From an uncultured Pelagibacteraceae bacterium (GTDB taxonomy: Bacteria > Pseudomonadota > Alphaproteobacteria > Pelagibacterales > Pelagibacteraceae), in NCBI GenBank assembly GCA_902631265.1, contig CACOXX010000002.1:1-64000 (forward strand): a stretch of DNA of 64,000 bases, written 5' to 3'. The notes beneath the pieces were generated by a model. The model saw only the letters and a list, made by a program, of their open reading frames with translations. It was not told the DNA's origin and searched no databases. The position numbers were made by a program, and so were the translations under genes. Below are positions 43,777 through 53,776 of this stretch, piece after piece (the first letter of the stretch is position 1; every line of letters begins with the position of its first letter).

Positions 43777-44514
43777 TTAATTGGGAATCTTGCATATTGG
43801 AATTGGCTCCATTTTATGCAAATTTGCTTTTCTGATTTGAATATATTTATCTCGATTTTTTGAATTCTCGTTATCCATGGCCTCTTCTATTTCTTTGTAT
43901 GATAATCCTAATTGTCCTTCATCAGTTCTACCATCATCCCAAAGACCATCTGTTGGAGCTGCATTAATAATATCATTAAGTATCTTTAGTTCTCTTCCAA
44001 GCTCCCATACCTCAGTTTTATTACAATCAGCTATTGGAGATATATCAACGCCACCATCACCATATTTTGTATAAAAACCAACTCCAAAGTCTTCAACTTT
44101 ATTTCCAGTTCCAACAACTATTCCGTTGTTAGCTGCTGCAACTTGATAAAGTGTTGACATTCTTAATCTTGCTCTTGAATTAGCCATCCCATGTTCGCTA
44201 CTAAAATCTTTTAGTGTACTTTCAAATGTTTTAAATAAACTGTCTAGTTCAACTGTATGCCCTTCAACATTTTTAAAATTTTTCTTTAACCATTCTTGAT
44301 GCCTTAAGCTTAAATCGTGTTGTGAACCATTTTGTTTAATTGGCATCGATAATACGATTGTTCTTAATCCAGTCATGGCACTGAGTGTGCTTGAAACTGA
44401 TGAATCGATACCTCCTGATATACCAATAACTAATGACTTAGCTTTTTTTGGCATTGAATTCACATAATTTAAAATCCAATCTTTAATAAATAATACTTTC
44501 TTAGAAGGTTCCAT
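43777..44514 (-). CDS. nadE: NH3-dependent NAD+ synthetase
   Basis: LVIGISGGIDSSVSSTLSA PP-loop; VGTGNKVEDFGVGFYTKYGDGGVDISPIADCNKTEV; 245 aa with no glutaminase domain. Confidence 0.95.
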   Translation of the reverse strand: MEPSKKVLFIKDWILNYVNSMPKKAKSLVIGISGGIDSSVSSTLSAMTGLRTIVLSMPIKQNGSQHDLSLRHQEWLKKNFKNVEGHTVELDSLFKTFESTLKDFSSEHGMANSRARLRMSTLYQVAAANNGIVVGTGNKVEDFGVGFYTKYGDGGVDISPIADCNKTEVWELGRELKILNDIINAAPTDGLWDDGRTDEGQLGLSYKEIEEAMDNENSKNRDKYIQIRKANLHKMEPIPICKIPN

Positions 44515-44551
44515 GATTCAAATATAAGACAAAATTAAAATTTTTAAATGT

Positions 44552-45931
44552 CTAAGATGCCGCTTTAATTGCATTTCTTGCATAGTTGGAATTCTTTTTA
44601 ATCTCATCTGAGATTAAGAAAGCCAATTCTAAAGCTTGATCTGCGTTCAATCTAGGGTCACAATGAGTGTGATATCTGCTTGATAAATCTTGTTCAGATA
44701 TATTTTTTGCCCCGCCTGTACATTCTGTCACATTCTGTCCAGTCATTTCTATATGCAATCCACCAGCATAAGAGCTTTCGCTTTGATGAACTGCAAAAAC
44801 ATTTTTAACTTCATTTAATACTTTATTAAATGGTCTAGTTTTAAAACCTGTTGTAGATTTAATTGTATTTCCATGCATTGGATCACATGACCAAATTACA
44901 TTTAAACCTTCCTTTTTAATTCTTCTTATCAACTTAGGTAAGAATTTTTCAACTTGATCGTGACCAAACCTAGATATTAAAGTAATTTTTCCTTTTTCAT
45001 TTTTTGGATTAATTACTTCGCAAATTTTTGCGATCTCTTCTGGTTTAGATGTCGGTCCACATTTTATACCAATTGGGTTTTCAATACCTTTACAAAATTC
45101 AACGTGTCCACCATCAAGTTGTCTTGTTCTGTCACCAATCCAAACAAAGTGTGCTGACGTTGCATGGTACTCTCCTGTAGTTGAGTCAACCCTTGCCATA
45201 CTTTCTTCAAATGGCAAGTGTAAAGCTTCATGAGATGTCCAGAAATTTACTGTTTTTAATCTTCTATTGAAATCTGAATTTATTCCACAAGCATCCATAA
45301 ATGCCAAAGCATCAGCAATTTTATCTTCAAGTTCTTTAAATTTTTTAGCTTGAGGACTTTTTTTAATATAACCTAAATTCCATAAGTGTACATTTTTTAA
45401 ATCAGCAAAACCCCCATTAGAAAACGCTCTTAAAAGATTCAACGTTGAAGCAGACTGAGAGTATGCCTTAAATAATCTTTTTGGATCATGTCTTCTAGAT
45501 TTTTCAGTAAAATCAATTCCATTTACGTTATCACCTAAGTAACTTGGTAATTCTTTGTCACCTTGTTTTTCAGTTGGTGCACTTCTAGGTTTTGCAAACT
45601 GTCCGGCTATCCTTCCAAGTTTTATAATTGGAAGCGAAGCTGAGTATGTAAGAACCAATGACATCTGAAGAATAACTTTAAATGTGTCTCTTATATTGTC
45701 CGGATTAAACTCGGCAAAACTTTCTGCGCAGTCTCCTCCTTGTAAAAGAAAAGCTTTTCCATCAACAACTTGTGAAAGTTGATCTTTAAGATGTCTTGTC
45801 TCACCAGCGAAAACTAGTGGAGGAAAAGATTTAATTTTACTCAATACCTGGTTAAGTTCCTTTTCACTTTCATAAGAAGGAACATGTTTGACAGGATATT
45901 TTCTCCAACTGTTTGGTTTCCAATTTTTCAT
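44552..45931 (-). CDS. 3-deoxy-7-phosphoheptulonate synthase, class II
   Basis: FAGETRHLKDQLSQVVDGKAFLLQGGDCAESFAEF; HQSESSYAGGLHIEMTGQNVTECTGG. Confidence 0.96.
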   Translation of the reverse strand: MKNWKPNSWRKYPVKHVPSYESEKELNQVLSKIKSFPPLVFAGETRHLKDQLSQVVDGKAFLLQGGDCAESFAEFNPDNIRDTFKVILQMSLVLTYSASLPIIKLGRIAGQFAKPRSAPTEKQGDKELPSYLGDNVNGIDFTEKSRRHDPKRLFKAYSQSASTLNLLRAFSNGGFADLKNVHLWNLGYIKKSPQAKKFKELEDKIADALAFMDACGINSDFNRRLKTVNFWTSHEALHLPFEESMARVDSTTGEYHATSAHFVWIGDRTRQLDGGHVEFCKGIENPIGIKCGPTSKPEEIAKICEVINPKNEKGKITLISRFGHDQVEKFLPKLIRRIKKEGLNVIWSCDPMHGNTIKSTTGFKTRPFNKVLNEVKNVFAVHQSESSYAGGLHIEMTGQNVTECTGGAKNISEQDLSSRYHTHCDPRLNADQALELAFLISDEIKKNSNYARNAIKAAS

Positions 45932-45990
45932 AATTCAACCTTAAGATGAATATATAACTAAATTATGACAAAAGAGAATAGTTATTTTTA

Positions 45991-47811
45991 TTATTCTACT
46001 GTTACTGATTTAGCTAAATTTCTTGGTTTATCAATGTCATAACCTTTTTTTAGCGCAGAATAGTATGCAAGCTTTTGTAAAGGAATTGTTACTAAAAATG
46101 GGAAAAGGTCATCTTCAGTATTTTCAACTTCAATAGTTTCCCAAATATTTTCAGAATAAACTTCATCTTTACTTTTATTTGTAACAAGCAAAACTTTTGC
46201 TCCTCTAGCTATAACTTCCTGCATGTTTGAAATAGTTTTTTTATAATGTTGATCTCTTGGAGCAATCACTACTACTGGCATTCCATCTTCTATAAGAGCT
46301 AGTGGTCCATGTTTCATTTCACCTGCAGGATAACCCTCTGCATGTACATAAGCTAATTCTTTCAATTTTAAAGCTCCTTCTAATGCTATTGGAAATGAAT
46401 ATCCTCTACCTAAAAACATTGAACCTTTTGCATCAACAAATGAACTGCATATTGATTGTATCTTGTTTTCAGTTTCTAAAGAATGTTTAACTAATTTTGC
46501 GAGATTAAATAAATTTTTAATCTTCTTTAAATAATCTTTTTTACTTATATCTTTCCTTTTTTGGGCTAATTTTAAGCAAAGTATATATAAAACAAGCATT
46601 TGTCCTAAGAAAGCTTTAGTTGATGCAACGCCGATTTCTGGACCACAATGAATAGGTAAAACGAATTTGGAGTCTCTAGCTATTGAGCTTTCAATAACAT
46701 TTACAACTGAGCATGTTTTCATTTTATTTTTGTTACAAAGATCTAAAGCTGCATAAGTATCAGCAGTTTCACCTGACTGAGAAACAAAAATATAAAGACA
46801 ATCTTTCTTAAATTTATTTTTTCTGTAACGAAACTCTGAAGCGATATCGATATTAACATCGAATGATGTTAGTTGTTCAAACCAATATTTTGCAATAAGA
46901 CAAGAATGATAAGCTGTGCCACATCCGATTAATGTAATAGAATTAATTTCTTTTTCTTTAAATGGAAAATTAAAAATATTTATGTCATTATTAATTTTGT
47001 CAATGTATTCATTGACACAATTTTTAATGGTATTTGGCTGTTCATCAATTTCTTTAGCCATGAAATGCTTGTAGTCACCTTTTTCATAAATTTGTTCGTT
47101 TGATGATAAATGTAATATTTTTTTATTTATCTTTTTTCCGCTTTGATTAAAAAACTCAACATTATCTTTTTTAATAATACAAAACTCCCCATCGTTAAGA
47201 TATGAAATCTTATTTGTCATAGATTTTAGAGCATAAGAGTCTGATCCTAAATAATTTTCTCCAGGACCATAGCCAACAGCTAAGGGTGAACCTCTTCTTG
47301 CACCAATTATTAAATTCGGATTATCTTTAAAAATTATACCTAAAGCAAAACTTCCATGAAGTTTTTTTAAAACTTTAATAATTGCATCTTTAAGATTATC
47401 TTTTTTTAAATATTCAGTAATAAGATGAACAATAACTTCAGTATCTGTTTGGGACTTAAACTTATGTCCTTTATTAACTAAAAACTTTTTTAACAATGTA
47501 GAGTTTTCAATTATTCCATTATGAACTACAGATACATTTTCTGATGAATGTGGATGAGCGTTAATTGTGTTTGGAATACCATGAGTTGCCCATCTTACAT
47601 GTCCAATTCCAACATTTCCTGTTAACTTTGATTTGGAAACAGCTTCCTCCAAACTTTCAACCCTACCCTCACATTTAACTTCTTTAATAAAGCCAGAGTC
47701 AATCGTAGCAATTCCTGCTGAGTCATATCCTCTATATTCTAATTTTTTTAGCGAATTTATAATTGGTGATGAAACCAATTTGTTGCTTGTTATTCCAATA
47801 ATTCCACACAT
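45991..47811 (-). CDS. glmS: Glutamine-fructose-6-phosphate aminotransferase (isomerizing)
   Basis: MCGIIGITSNKLV..., LKKLEYRGYDSAGIA, GHVRWATHG; 606 aa. Confidence 0.98.
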   Translation of the reverse strand: MCGIIGITSNKLVSSPIINSLKKLEYRGYDSAGIATIDSGFIKEVKCEGRVESLEEAVSKSKLTGNVGIGHVRWATHGIPNTINAHPHSSENVSVVHNGIIENSTLLKKFLVNKGHKFKSQTDTEVIVHLITEYLKKDNLKDAIIKVLKKLHGSFALGIIFKDNPNLIIGARRGSPLAVGYGPGENYLGSDSYALKSMTNKISYLNDGEFCIIKKDNVEFFNQSGKKINKKILHLSSNEQIYEKGDYKHFMAKEIDEQPNTIKNCVNEYIDKINNDINIFNFPFKEKEINSITLIGCGTAYHSCLIAKYWFEQLTSFDVNIDIASEFRYRKNKFKKDCLYIFVSQSGETADTYAALDLCNKNKMKTCSVVNVIESSIARDSKFVLPIHCGPEIGVASTKAFLGQMLVLYILCLKLAQKRKDISKKDYLKKIKNLFNLAKLVKHSLETENKIQSICSSFVDAKGSMFLGRGYSFPIALEGALKLKELAYVHAEGYPAGEMKHGPLALIEDGMPVVVIAPRDQHYKKTISNMQEVIARGAKVLLVTNKSKDEVYSENIWETIEVENTEDDLFPFLVTIPLQKLAYYSALKKGYDIDKPRNLAKSVTVE

Positions 47812-47814
47812 ATT

Positions 47815-48426
47815 TTATTTTTTTCTTTTATAGTTTTTTACTTCAGTTTGCTTTGCCCTTGTAAGTGCTAAAGAACCACTTTTAACATTTTGAGTTATTA
47901 CAGAACTAGCACCAACAATCGCTTTTTTTCCAATTTTAACTGGGGCAACTAATGAGGTGTTTGATCCTATAAAGGCACCATCTTCAATTATTGTTTTACT
48001 TTTTTTAACTCCATCGTAATTGCAAGTAATTGTACCTGCACCTATATTAGATTTTTTTCCTATTGTTGCATCACCAATATAAGCAAGGTGATTTGCTTTT
48101 GAATTCTTTTTTAATCGAGATTTTTTAATTTCAACAAAGTTACCGACTTTTGAACCTTCTTCCAAAATAGTTCCAGGTCTTAAACGTGCGTATGGACCAA
48201 TTGAAACATTATTATCAACACTTACACCTTCAAGGTGAGAAAAAGCTAATATCTTAACATTGTTTTTGATTTTTACCTTCGATCCAAAAACAACGAATGG
48301 TTCGATTGTTACGTTTTTTCCAATTTTAGTATCATTTGAAAAAAAAACAGTCTCAGGTGCAGTCATTTTCACACCCTGATTTAAAAATTTTTTTCTAAAT
48401 TTATTTTGAATATCAGTTTGTTTCAT
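47815..48426 (-). CDS. GlmU-like left-handed beta-helix acetyltransferase domain protein (no N-terminal uridylyltransferase domain)
   Basis: [28 protein letters not shown]...[64 protein letters not shown]; only 203 aa. Confidence 0.9.
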   Translation of the reverse strand: MKQTDIQNKFRKKFLNQGVKMTAPETVFFSNDTKIGKNVTIEPFVVFGSKVKIKNNVKILAFSHLEGVSVDNNVSIGPYARLRPGTILEEGSKVGNFVEIKKSRLKKNSKANHLAYIGDATIGKKSNIGAGTITCNYDGVKKSKTIIEDGAFIGSNTSLVAPVKIGKKAIVGASSVITQNVKSGSLALTRAKQTEVKNYKRKK

Positions 48427-48496
48427 TGATTTTTTCTTATAGATAAGTATTTATGATAAAGAATTCACAAAATATTTCTTAATAATACTTTTTAAA

Positions 48497-49186
48497 ATGA
48501 GTCAAAAATTCACAGTTTTAGTAGATTTAGATGGAACCATAGTAGATACAGCTCCAGATCTAATGAATGCACACAATTATGTAATGAAAAAGTTTGGTTA
48601 CAAAACAAAGACAACAGAAGAAATTAGAAACCTTGTTGGTAAAGGTGCTGGCGCTTTGATTGGAAGATCTATTTGGGGAACAGCCAAAAAAGAGTTTGGA
48701 AAAATATCAGATAAAAAAATTAAAGATGAAATGGTAAAAGATTTTATAGATTATTATGGAAAGAATATTGTCAACGAAAGTAAAATTATTGATGGTGTTT
48801 TAGAATTTTTAAGGTGGTCTAAACAAAACAGTATTTCTTTAGCAGTTTGCACTAATAAACAAGAGCATTTGGCAATTGATTTGTTAAAAAAAATAAAAAT
48901 TTTTGATTATTTTGAATATGTTGCTGGTAGTAATACTTTTGATTATTGCAAACCTGATCCTAGACATTTAACTTCTGTGATTGAAATTCTTCAAGGGGAT
49001 GTAAAAAAATCTTTAATGATTGGTGATAGTGAAACAGATTCTGCTGCAGCTAACTCTGCAAACTTACCATTTATATTGCTCGAGGACGGATATACTGATA
49101 AAAAAGTAAATGAAATACCTCATGATCACTTGGTAACAAACTTTCAGGGTATTGAGAAAATAGTTTCAAAATATTTGAATACTTAA
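48497..49186 (+). CDS. gph: Phosphoglycolate phosphatase-like HAD hydrolase
   Basis: VLVDLDGTIVDTAPDLMNAHNYVMKKFG, MIGDSETDSAAANSANLPFILLEDGYT. Confidence 0.88.
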   Translation: MSQKFTVLVDLDGTIVDTAPDLMNAHNYVMKKFGYKTKTTEEIRNLVGKGAGALIGRSIWGTAKKEFGKISDKKIKDEMVKDFIDYYGKNIVNESKIIDGVLEFLRWSKQNSISLAVCTNKQEHLAIDLLKKIKIFDYFEYVAGSNTFDYCKPDPRHLTSVIEILQGDVKKSLMIGDSETDSAAANSANLPFILLEDGYTDKKVNEIPHDHLVTNFQGIEKIVSKYLNT

Positions 49187-49220
49187 AATAAATGAAGTAC
49201 TAAACTCAAAAAGGAATAAA

Positions 49221-50723
49221 TTGAAAATACATAAAGTAAAAGTTTTCGCATCAAAAGATAAACTAAGTAAAAGAAATCAACTTGCATGGAAAATTGCAGA
49301 AATTGCAAGTGACAATGCTAAACTAAATAAAGACTCAGTTGATATGGTGATAAACAGGATGATTGATAATGCATCTGTTGCTATCGCTTCATTAAACAGA
49401 AAAGCTGTAATTACCTCAAGAGAAATGGCAATGAAACATCCAAGATCTAATGGTGCTACTTTATTTGGAATTAACTCAAAAAAGAAATTTGACTGTGAGT
49501 GGGCTGCTTGGTCCAATGGAACTGCTGTAAGAGAATTAGATTTTCATGATACTTTTTTAGCAGCAGACTATAGTCATCCAGGAGATAACATTCCTGCATT
49601 AATGGCTGTTGCGCAACAAAAGAAAGTCTCTGGTTTAAATCTTATTAAAGGGATTATTACTGCATATGAGGTACAAGTAAATCTTGTAAAAGGTATCTGT
49701 CTTCATAAACATAAAGTAGATCATATCGCTCACTTAGGTCCAAGTGTTGCTGCAGGTTTAGGAACAATGCTAAACCTTAAAACTGAAACAATATATCAAG
49801 CTGTTCAACAAGCATTGCATGTAACTGTCTCAACAAGACAATCTAGAAAAGGAGAAATTTCTAGTTGGAAAGCTTTTGCTCCTGCGCATGCTGGAAAACT
49901 CGGTATAGAAGCTGTCGATAGAGCAATGAGAGGTGAAGGAGCACCAAGCCCAATTTATGAAGGAGAAGACAGTGTTATTGCAAGAATATTGGATGGAAAA
50001 AAAGCATTATATAAAGTTCCTCTTCCAAAAAAAAATCAGGAAAAAAAAGCTATTCTTGAAACTTACACAAAAGAATATTCAGCAGAATATCAAGCGCAAG
50101 CGCTTATAGACCTTGCAAAAAAATTAAATAGAAAAATAGACAACTTAAATGAAATTAAAAAAATAGATATATATACAAGTCATCATACTCATTATGTAAT
50201 TGGAACAGGAGCAAACGATCCACAAAAAATGGATCCTAATGCAAGTAGAGAAACTTTAGATCACTCAATAATGTATATATTTGCTGTTGCTTTAGAAGAT
50301 GCTGATTGGCACCACGTAAAATCATATAGCAAATCAAGATCAAGAAAGAAAAGTACTATAAAGATATGGAGATCTATTAAAACGCATGAGGATAAAAAAT
50401 GGACGAAACGTTATCATGATCCAAACCCAAAAAATAAGGCTTTTGGGGCTAAAGTTATAGTCTCATTAAAAAATAATAAAAAAATTGTTGAAGAGCAAGG
50501 TGTAGCAGATGCTCATCCTTATGGTTTAAGGCCATTTAAAAGGGCTAATTATATTAAAAAGTTTTTAACCCTTACAAAAGATATTATACCCAAAAGAGAG
50601 TCAGATAGATTTCTTAGAGATATTCAAAACTTAAGAAAGTTAAAGTCAAATCAGTTACACAAATTAAATATTGAAATTAATAGTAGAAATATTAAAAAAA
50701 ATAAAAAAATCGGTATTTTTTAA
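49221..50723 (+). CDS. prpD: 2-methylcitrate dehydratase (MmgE/PrpD family)
   Basis: DNASVAIASLNRKAV..., WSNGTAVRELDFHDTFLAADYSHPGDNIPALMAVAQ; operon with prpB and prpC; TTG start. Confidence 0.93.
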   Translation: MKIHKVKVFASKDKLSKRNQLAWKIAEIASDNAKLNKDSVDMVINRMIDNASVAIASLNRKAVITSREMAMKHPRSNGATLFGINSKKKFDCEWAAWSNGTAVRELDFHDTFLAADYSHPGDNIPALMAVAQQKKVSGLNLIKGIITAYEVQVNLVKGICLHKHKVDHIAHLGPSVAAGLGTMLNLKTETIYQAVQQALHVTVSTRQSRKGEISSWKAFAPAHAGKLGIEAVDRAMRGEGAPSPIYEGEDSVIARILDGKKALYKVPLPKKNQEKKAILETYTKEYSAEYQAQALIDLAKKLNRKIDNLNEIKKIDIYTSHHTHYVIGTGANDPQKMDPNASRETLDHSIMYIFAVALEDADWHHVKSYSKSRSRKKSTIKIWRSIKTHEDKKWTKRYHDPNPKNKAFGAKVIVSLKNNKKIVEEQGVADAHPYGLRPFKRANYIKKFLTLTKDIIPKRESDRFLRDIQNLRKLKSNQLHKLNIEINSRNIKKNKKIGIF

Positions 50724-51619
50724 TGCACTTTATTAAAAAAAAAATAAAAGAAAAAAGAAAAGATTTTGTTGATAAATTAAAAAGTGGAAAAATTTTAAGA
50801 GTTCCTGGTGCATATAACCCTTTGACTGCTAAAGTGATTGAAGAAATTGGCTATGATGCTGTTTATGTTTCGGGAGGTGTTATGTCTAATGACCTTGGTT
50901 ACCCAGATATAGGCCTTACCACACTTGAAGATGTAAGCAATAGATCAAAACAAATAGCAAGAGTTACAAACTTACCTACGATTGTAGATATTGATACGGG
51001 TTTTAAGTCTTGCAAAAAAACAGTTCAAACCTTCGAAAAATTTGGTGTGACAGCGGTACATATAGAAGACCAAGTTGAGAGAAAAAGATGTGGCCACCTT
51101 GATAACAAAGAGCTTATTTCAGTTAAAAAAATGGTAAAAAAGATTGAAGAGTGTATAAAAGCTAGAAAGGACAAAAATTTTAAGATAATTGCCAGATCTG
51201 ACGCAAAAAGTGTAGAGGGAATTGATAAAATGATTGATAGATGTAAAGCATATATCGACGCAGGGGCTGAAATAGTTTTTCCTGAAGCTTTAAAAGATAA
51301 AGTTGAATTTGAAAAAGTTAGGAAAAGTTTAAGTTCTTATTTACTTGCAAACATGACAGAATTTGGAAAATCAGATCTTTTAGATTATAAAGAGTTGGAA
51401 AATTTGGGCTATAATATCGTTATTTATCCCGTTACAACTCAAAGATTGGCAATGAAAAGTGTGGAGGAAGGTTTGAAAAAAATTTTTGAAGAAGGGCATC
51501 AAAAAAACCTTATTGATAAAATGCAAACTAGAAGTAGATTGTATGACTTGGTAGATTATGAAAAATACAATGCTCTCGATAAAAAGATATATAATTTTAG
51601 CACGGATGGACACGATTAA
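50723..51619 (+). CDS. prpB: 2-methylisocitrate lyase
   Basis: LRVPGAYNPLTAKVIEEIGYDAVYVSGGVMSNDLGYPDIGLTTLEDV..., HIEDQVERKRCGHLDNKELI. Confidence 0.94.
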   Translation: MHFIKKKIKEKRKDFVDKLKSGKILRVPGAYNPLTAKVIEEIGYDAVYVSGGVMSNDLGYPDIGLTTLEDVSNRSKQIARVTNLPTIVDIDTGFKSCKKTVQTFEKFGVTAVHIEDQVERKRCGHLDNKELISVKKMVKKIEECIKARKDKNFKIIARSDAKSVEGIDKMIDRCKAYIDAGAEIVFPEALKDKVEFEKVRKSLSSYLLANMTEFGKSDLLDYKELENLGYNIVIYPVTTQRLAMKSVEEGLKKIFEEGHQKNLIDKMQTRSRLYDLVDYEKYNALDKKIYNFSTDGHD

Positions 51620-52743
51620 TGACCGACGATATTAAAAAAGGATTACTTGGAATTGTAGTTGATGAAACTGAAGTTTCAAAGGTGATGCCAGAAATAAATT
51701 CTCTTACTTATAGAGGATATGCTGCGCAAGATCTTTGTGCAAAATGTAAGTTTGAAGAAGTTGCGTATCTTATTTTAAATGGAGAGCTACCTTCTGAAAA
51801 ACAATTAAAAAATTTTGAAAAAGTTGAGAGAAAAGAGCGAAACCTATCAAAGACATTATTAGAAAGTATTAAGAATTTTCCGAAAAAATCGCATCCTATG
51901 GATGTAGCTAGAACAGCAGTAAGTATAATGGGGCTAGAAGATAAAGAGACAAAAGATAATTCTCCAGAAGCAAACTTGAGAAAGGTGATGCGAATTTTTG
52001 CAAAAACACCTGTTGCTTTAGCAGCCTTCTATAGAATTAGAAAAGGAAAGAAAATTATTAAACCAAAAAGTAATTTGTCTTTCTCGGAAAACTTTTTTTA
52101 TATGTGTTTTGGAAAAGTTCCTGAAAAAGAAATTGTAAAGGCTTTTGATGTATCTCTTATATTATATGCTGAACATAGTTTTAATGTTTCTACGTTTACT
52201 GCAAGAACGATCACAAGCAGCTTGTCAGATATTCATGGTGCAATTACTGGTGCTATTGCAAGTTTAAAAGGACCATTGCATGGTGGTGCAAATGAAGAAG
52301 TAATGCATATGATGAATAAAATTAAAAAACCTGAAAACGCATTGAATTGGATTAACAATGCTTTAGATCAAAAAGCTGTTGTCATGGGTTTCGGTCATAG
52401 AGTTTATAAAAGTGGTGACTCAAGAGTGCCTACCATGAGAGAATATTTTTCAAAAGTTGCAAAAGTTAAAAAAGATAAAAAGTTTGAAAAAATTTATGAC
52501 ATTGTTGAAAAGGTAATGATTGAAAGAAAAAATATTCATCCAAACGTAGATTATCCTACTGGACCTACTTATCACTTAATGGGATTTGATACAGACTTCT
52601 TTACGCCAATTTTTGTAATCTCTAGAATAACTGGATGGTCTGCACACATTCTCGAACAGCATGCAGCAAATAAATTGATAAGACCATTAGCTAGCTACAA
52701 GGGTAGCAGCTATCGAAAAGTTGTTCCACTTAATCAAAGATAA
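51619..52743 (+). CDS. prpC: 2-methylcitrate synthase / citrate synthase family
   Basis: GLLGIVVDETEVSKVMPEINSLTYRGYAAQDLC, GPLHGGANEEVMHMM, GFGHRVYKSGDSR; operon context. Confidence 0.93.
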   Translation: MTDDIKKGLLGIVVDETEVSKVMPEINSLTYRGYAAQDLCAKCKFEEVAYLILNGELPSEKQLKNFEKVERKERNLSKTLLESIKNFPKKSHPMDVARTAVSIMGLEDKETKDNSPEANLRKVMRIFAKTPVALAAFYRIRKGKKIIKPKSNLSFSENFFYMCFGKVPEKEIVKAFDVSLILYAEHSFNVSTFTARTITSSLSDIHGAITGAIASLKGPLHGGANEEVMHMMNKIKKPENALNWINNALDQKAVVMGFGHRVYKSGDSRVPTMREYFSKVAKVKKDKKFEKIYDIVEKVMIERKNIHPNVDYPTGPTYHLMGFDTDFFTPIFVISRITGWSAHILEQHAANKLIRPLASYKGSSYRKVVPLNQR

Positions 52744-52765
52744 CTTAATTAAATTATTACTTAGA

Positions 52766-53776
52766 TTACGAAAAGGCTTCTGTCCAATTACCTTGTGTAG
52801 ATGCTTTTGAATACTCTGTTGCCCTTCCTTCAAAGAAGTTCATGTGCTCAACAGCATTCAACATAGTATCAAGCCAAGTTAGAGGATTTTTTTCTACATC
52901 ATAAATTGGCTCAAGACCTAACTGAACTAATCTTCTGTTTCCAATAAATCTAATATAGTCCTTAACCTCTTGAGCTGTAAGACCTTTCATTGGCCCCATT
53001 TCAAAAGCTAAATCAATAAATGCATCTTCATGCTCTACAATTGTTCTACATGCATCATAAATTTCTTTTTTAAGTTTCGGTGTCCAGATTTCAGGATTTT
53101 CTTTTATAAACTCTTTAAAAATTCTGATCATTGAATTACAGTGAAGAGTTTCATCTCTTACTGACCACGTAACTATCTGTCCCATGCCCTTAAGTTTATT
53201 GTGTCTTGGGAAGTTTAACAAAATTGCAAAACTTGCAAATAATTGTAATCCTTCTGTAAAAGCACTAAATACAGCAACAGTTTTTGCAATGTCTTCTTTC
53301 GAATTTACATTAAAACCTTGCATGTAATCGTACTTATCTTTCATTTCTTTATACTTCATGAAAGCTGAATACTCAGACTCGGGCATTCCTATTGTATCTA
53401 ATAAATGTGAGTAAGCAGCTACGTGAACTGTTTCCATTGCAGCAAAAGCTGTCATCATCATTAAAACTTCTGTTGGTTTAAATACTGTTGTGTAGTGTCT
53501 TAAATAACAGTTATTAACTTCAACATCTGCTTGAGTAAAAAATCTAAAAATTTGTGTTACTAAATTTTTTTCTGGTTCTGATAAGTTTTTTTGCCAATCT
53601 CTAACATCATCTCCTAATGGCACCTCTTCTGGTAACCAATGTATTCTTTGTTGTGTTAGCCAGGCATCATAACACCATGGATATCTAAATGGTTTATAAA
53701 CAGGATTTTCTACTAATAATCCCATTTTTTTTGGTTGAATGATTTTTCCTTTTTCCTCTTTTTTTACTACTGACAT
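52766..53776 (-). CDS. nrdB: Ribonucleoside-diphosphate reductase, class I beta subunit
   Basis: YPWCYDAWLTQQRIHWLPEEVPLGDDVRDW..., ETVHVAAYSHLLDTIG; start trimmed to ATG 53776 with GAGGAG upstream. Confidence 0.96.
   Translation of the reverse strand: MSVVKKEEKGKIIQPKKMGLLVENPVYKPFRYPWCYDAWLTQQRIHWLPEEVPLGDDVRDWQKNLSEPEKNLVTQIFRFFTQADVEVNNCYLRHYTTVFKPTEVLMMMTAFAAMETVHVAAYSHLLDTIGMPESEYSAFMKYKEMKDKYDYMQGFNVNSKEDIAKTVAVFSAFTEGLQLFASFAILLNFPRHNKLKGMGQIVTWSVRDETLHCNSMIRIFKEFIKENPEIWTPKLKKEIYDACRTIVEHEDAFIDLAFEMGPMKGLTAQEVKDYIRFIGNRRLVQLGLEPIYDVEKNPLTWLDTMLNAVEHMNFFEGRATEYSKASTQGNWTEAFS

Noticed and set aside
52744-52765. TTAATTAA palindrome between prpC and nrdB as a terminator
   Set aside because: AT-only short palindrome, expected by chance in this composition; no GC stem or T-run
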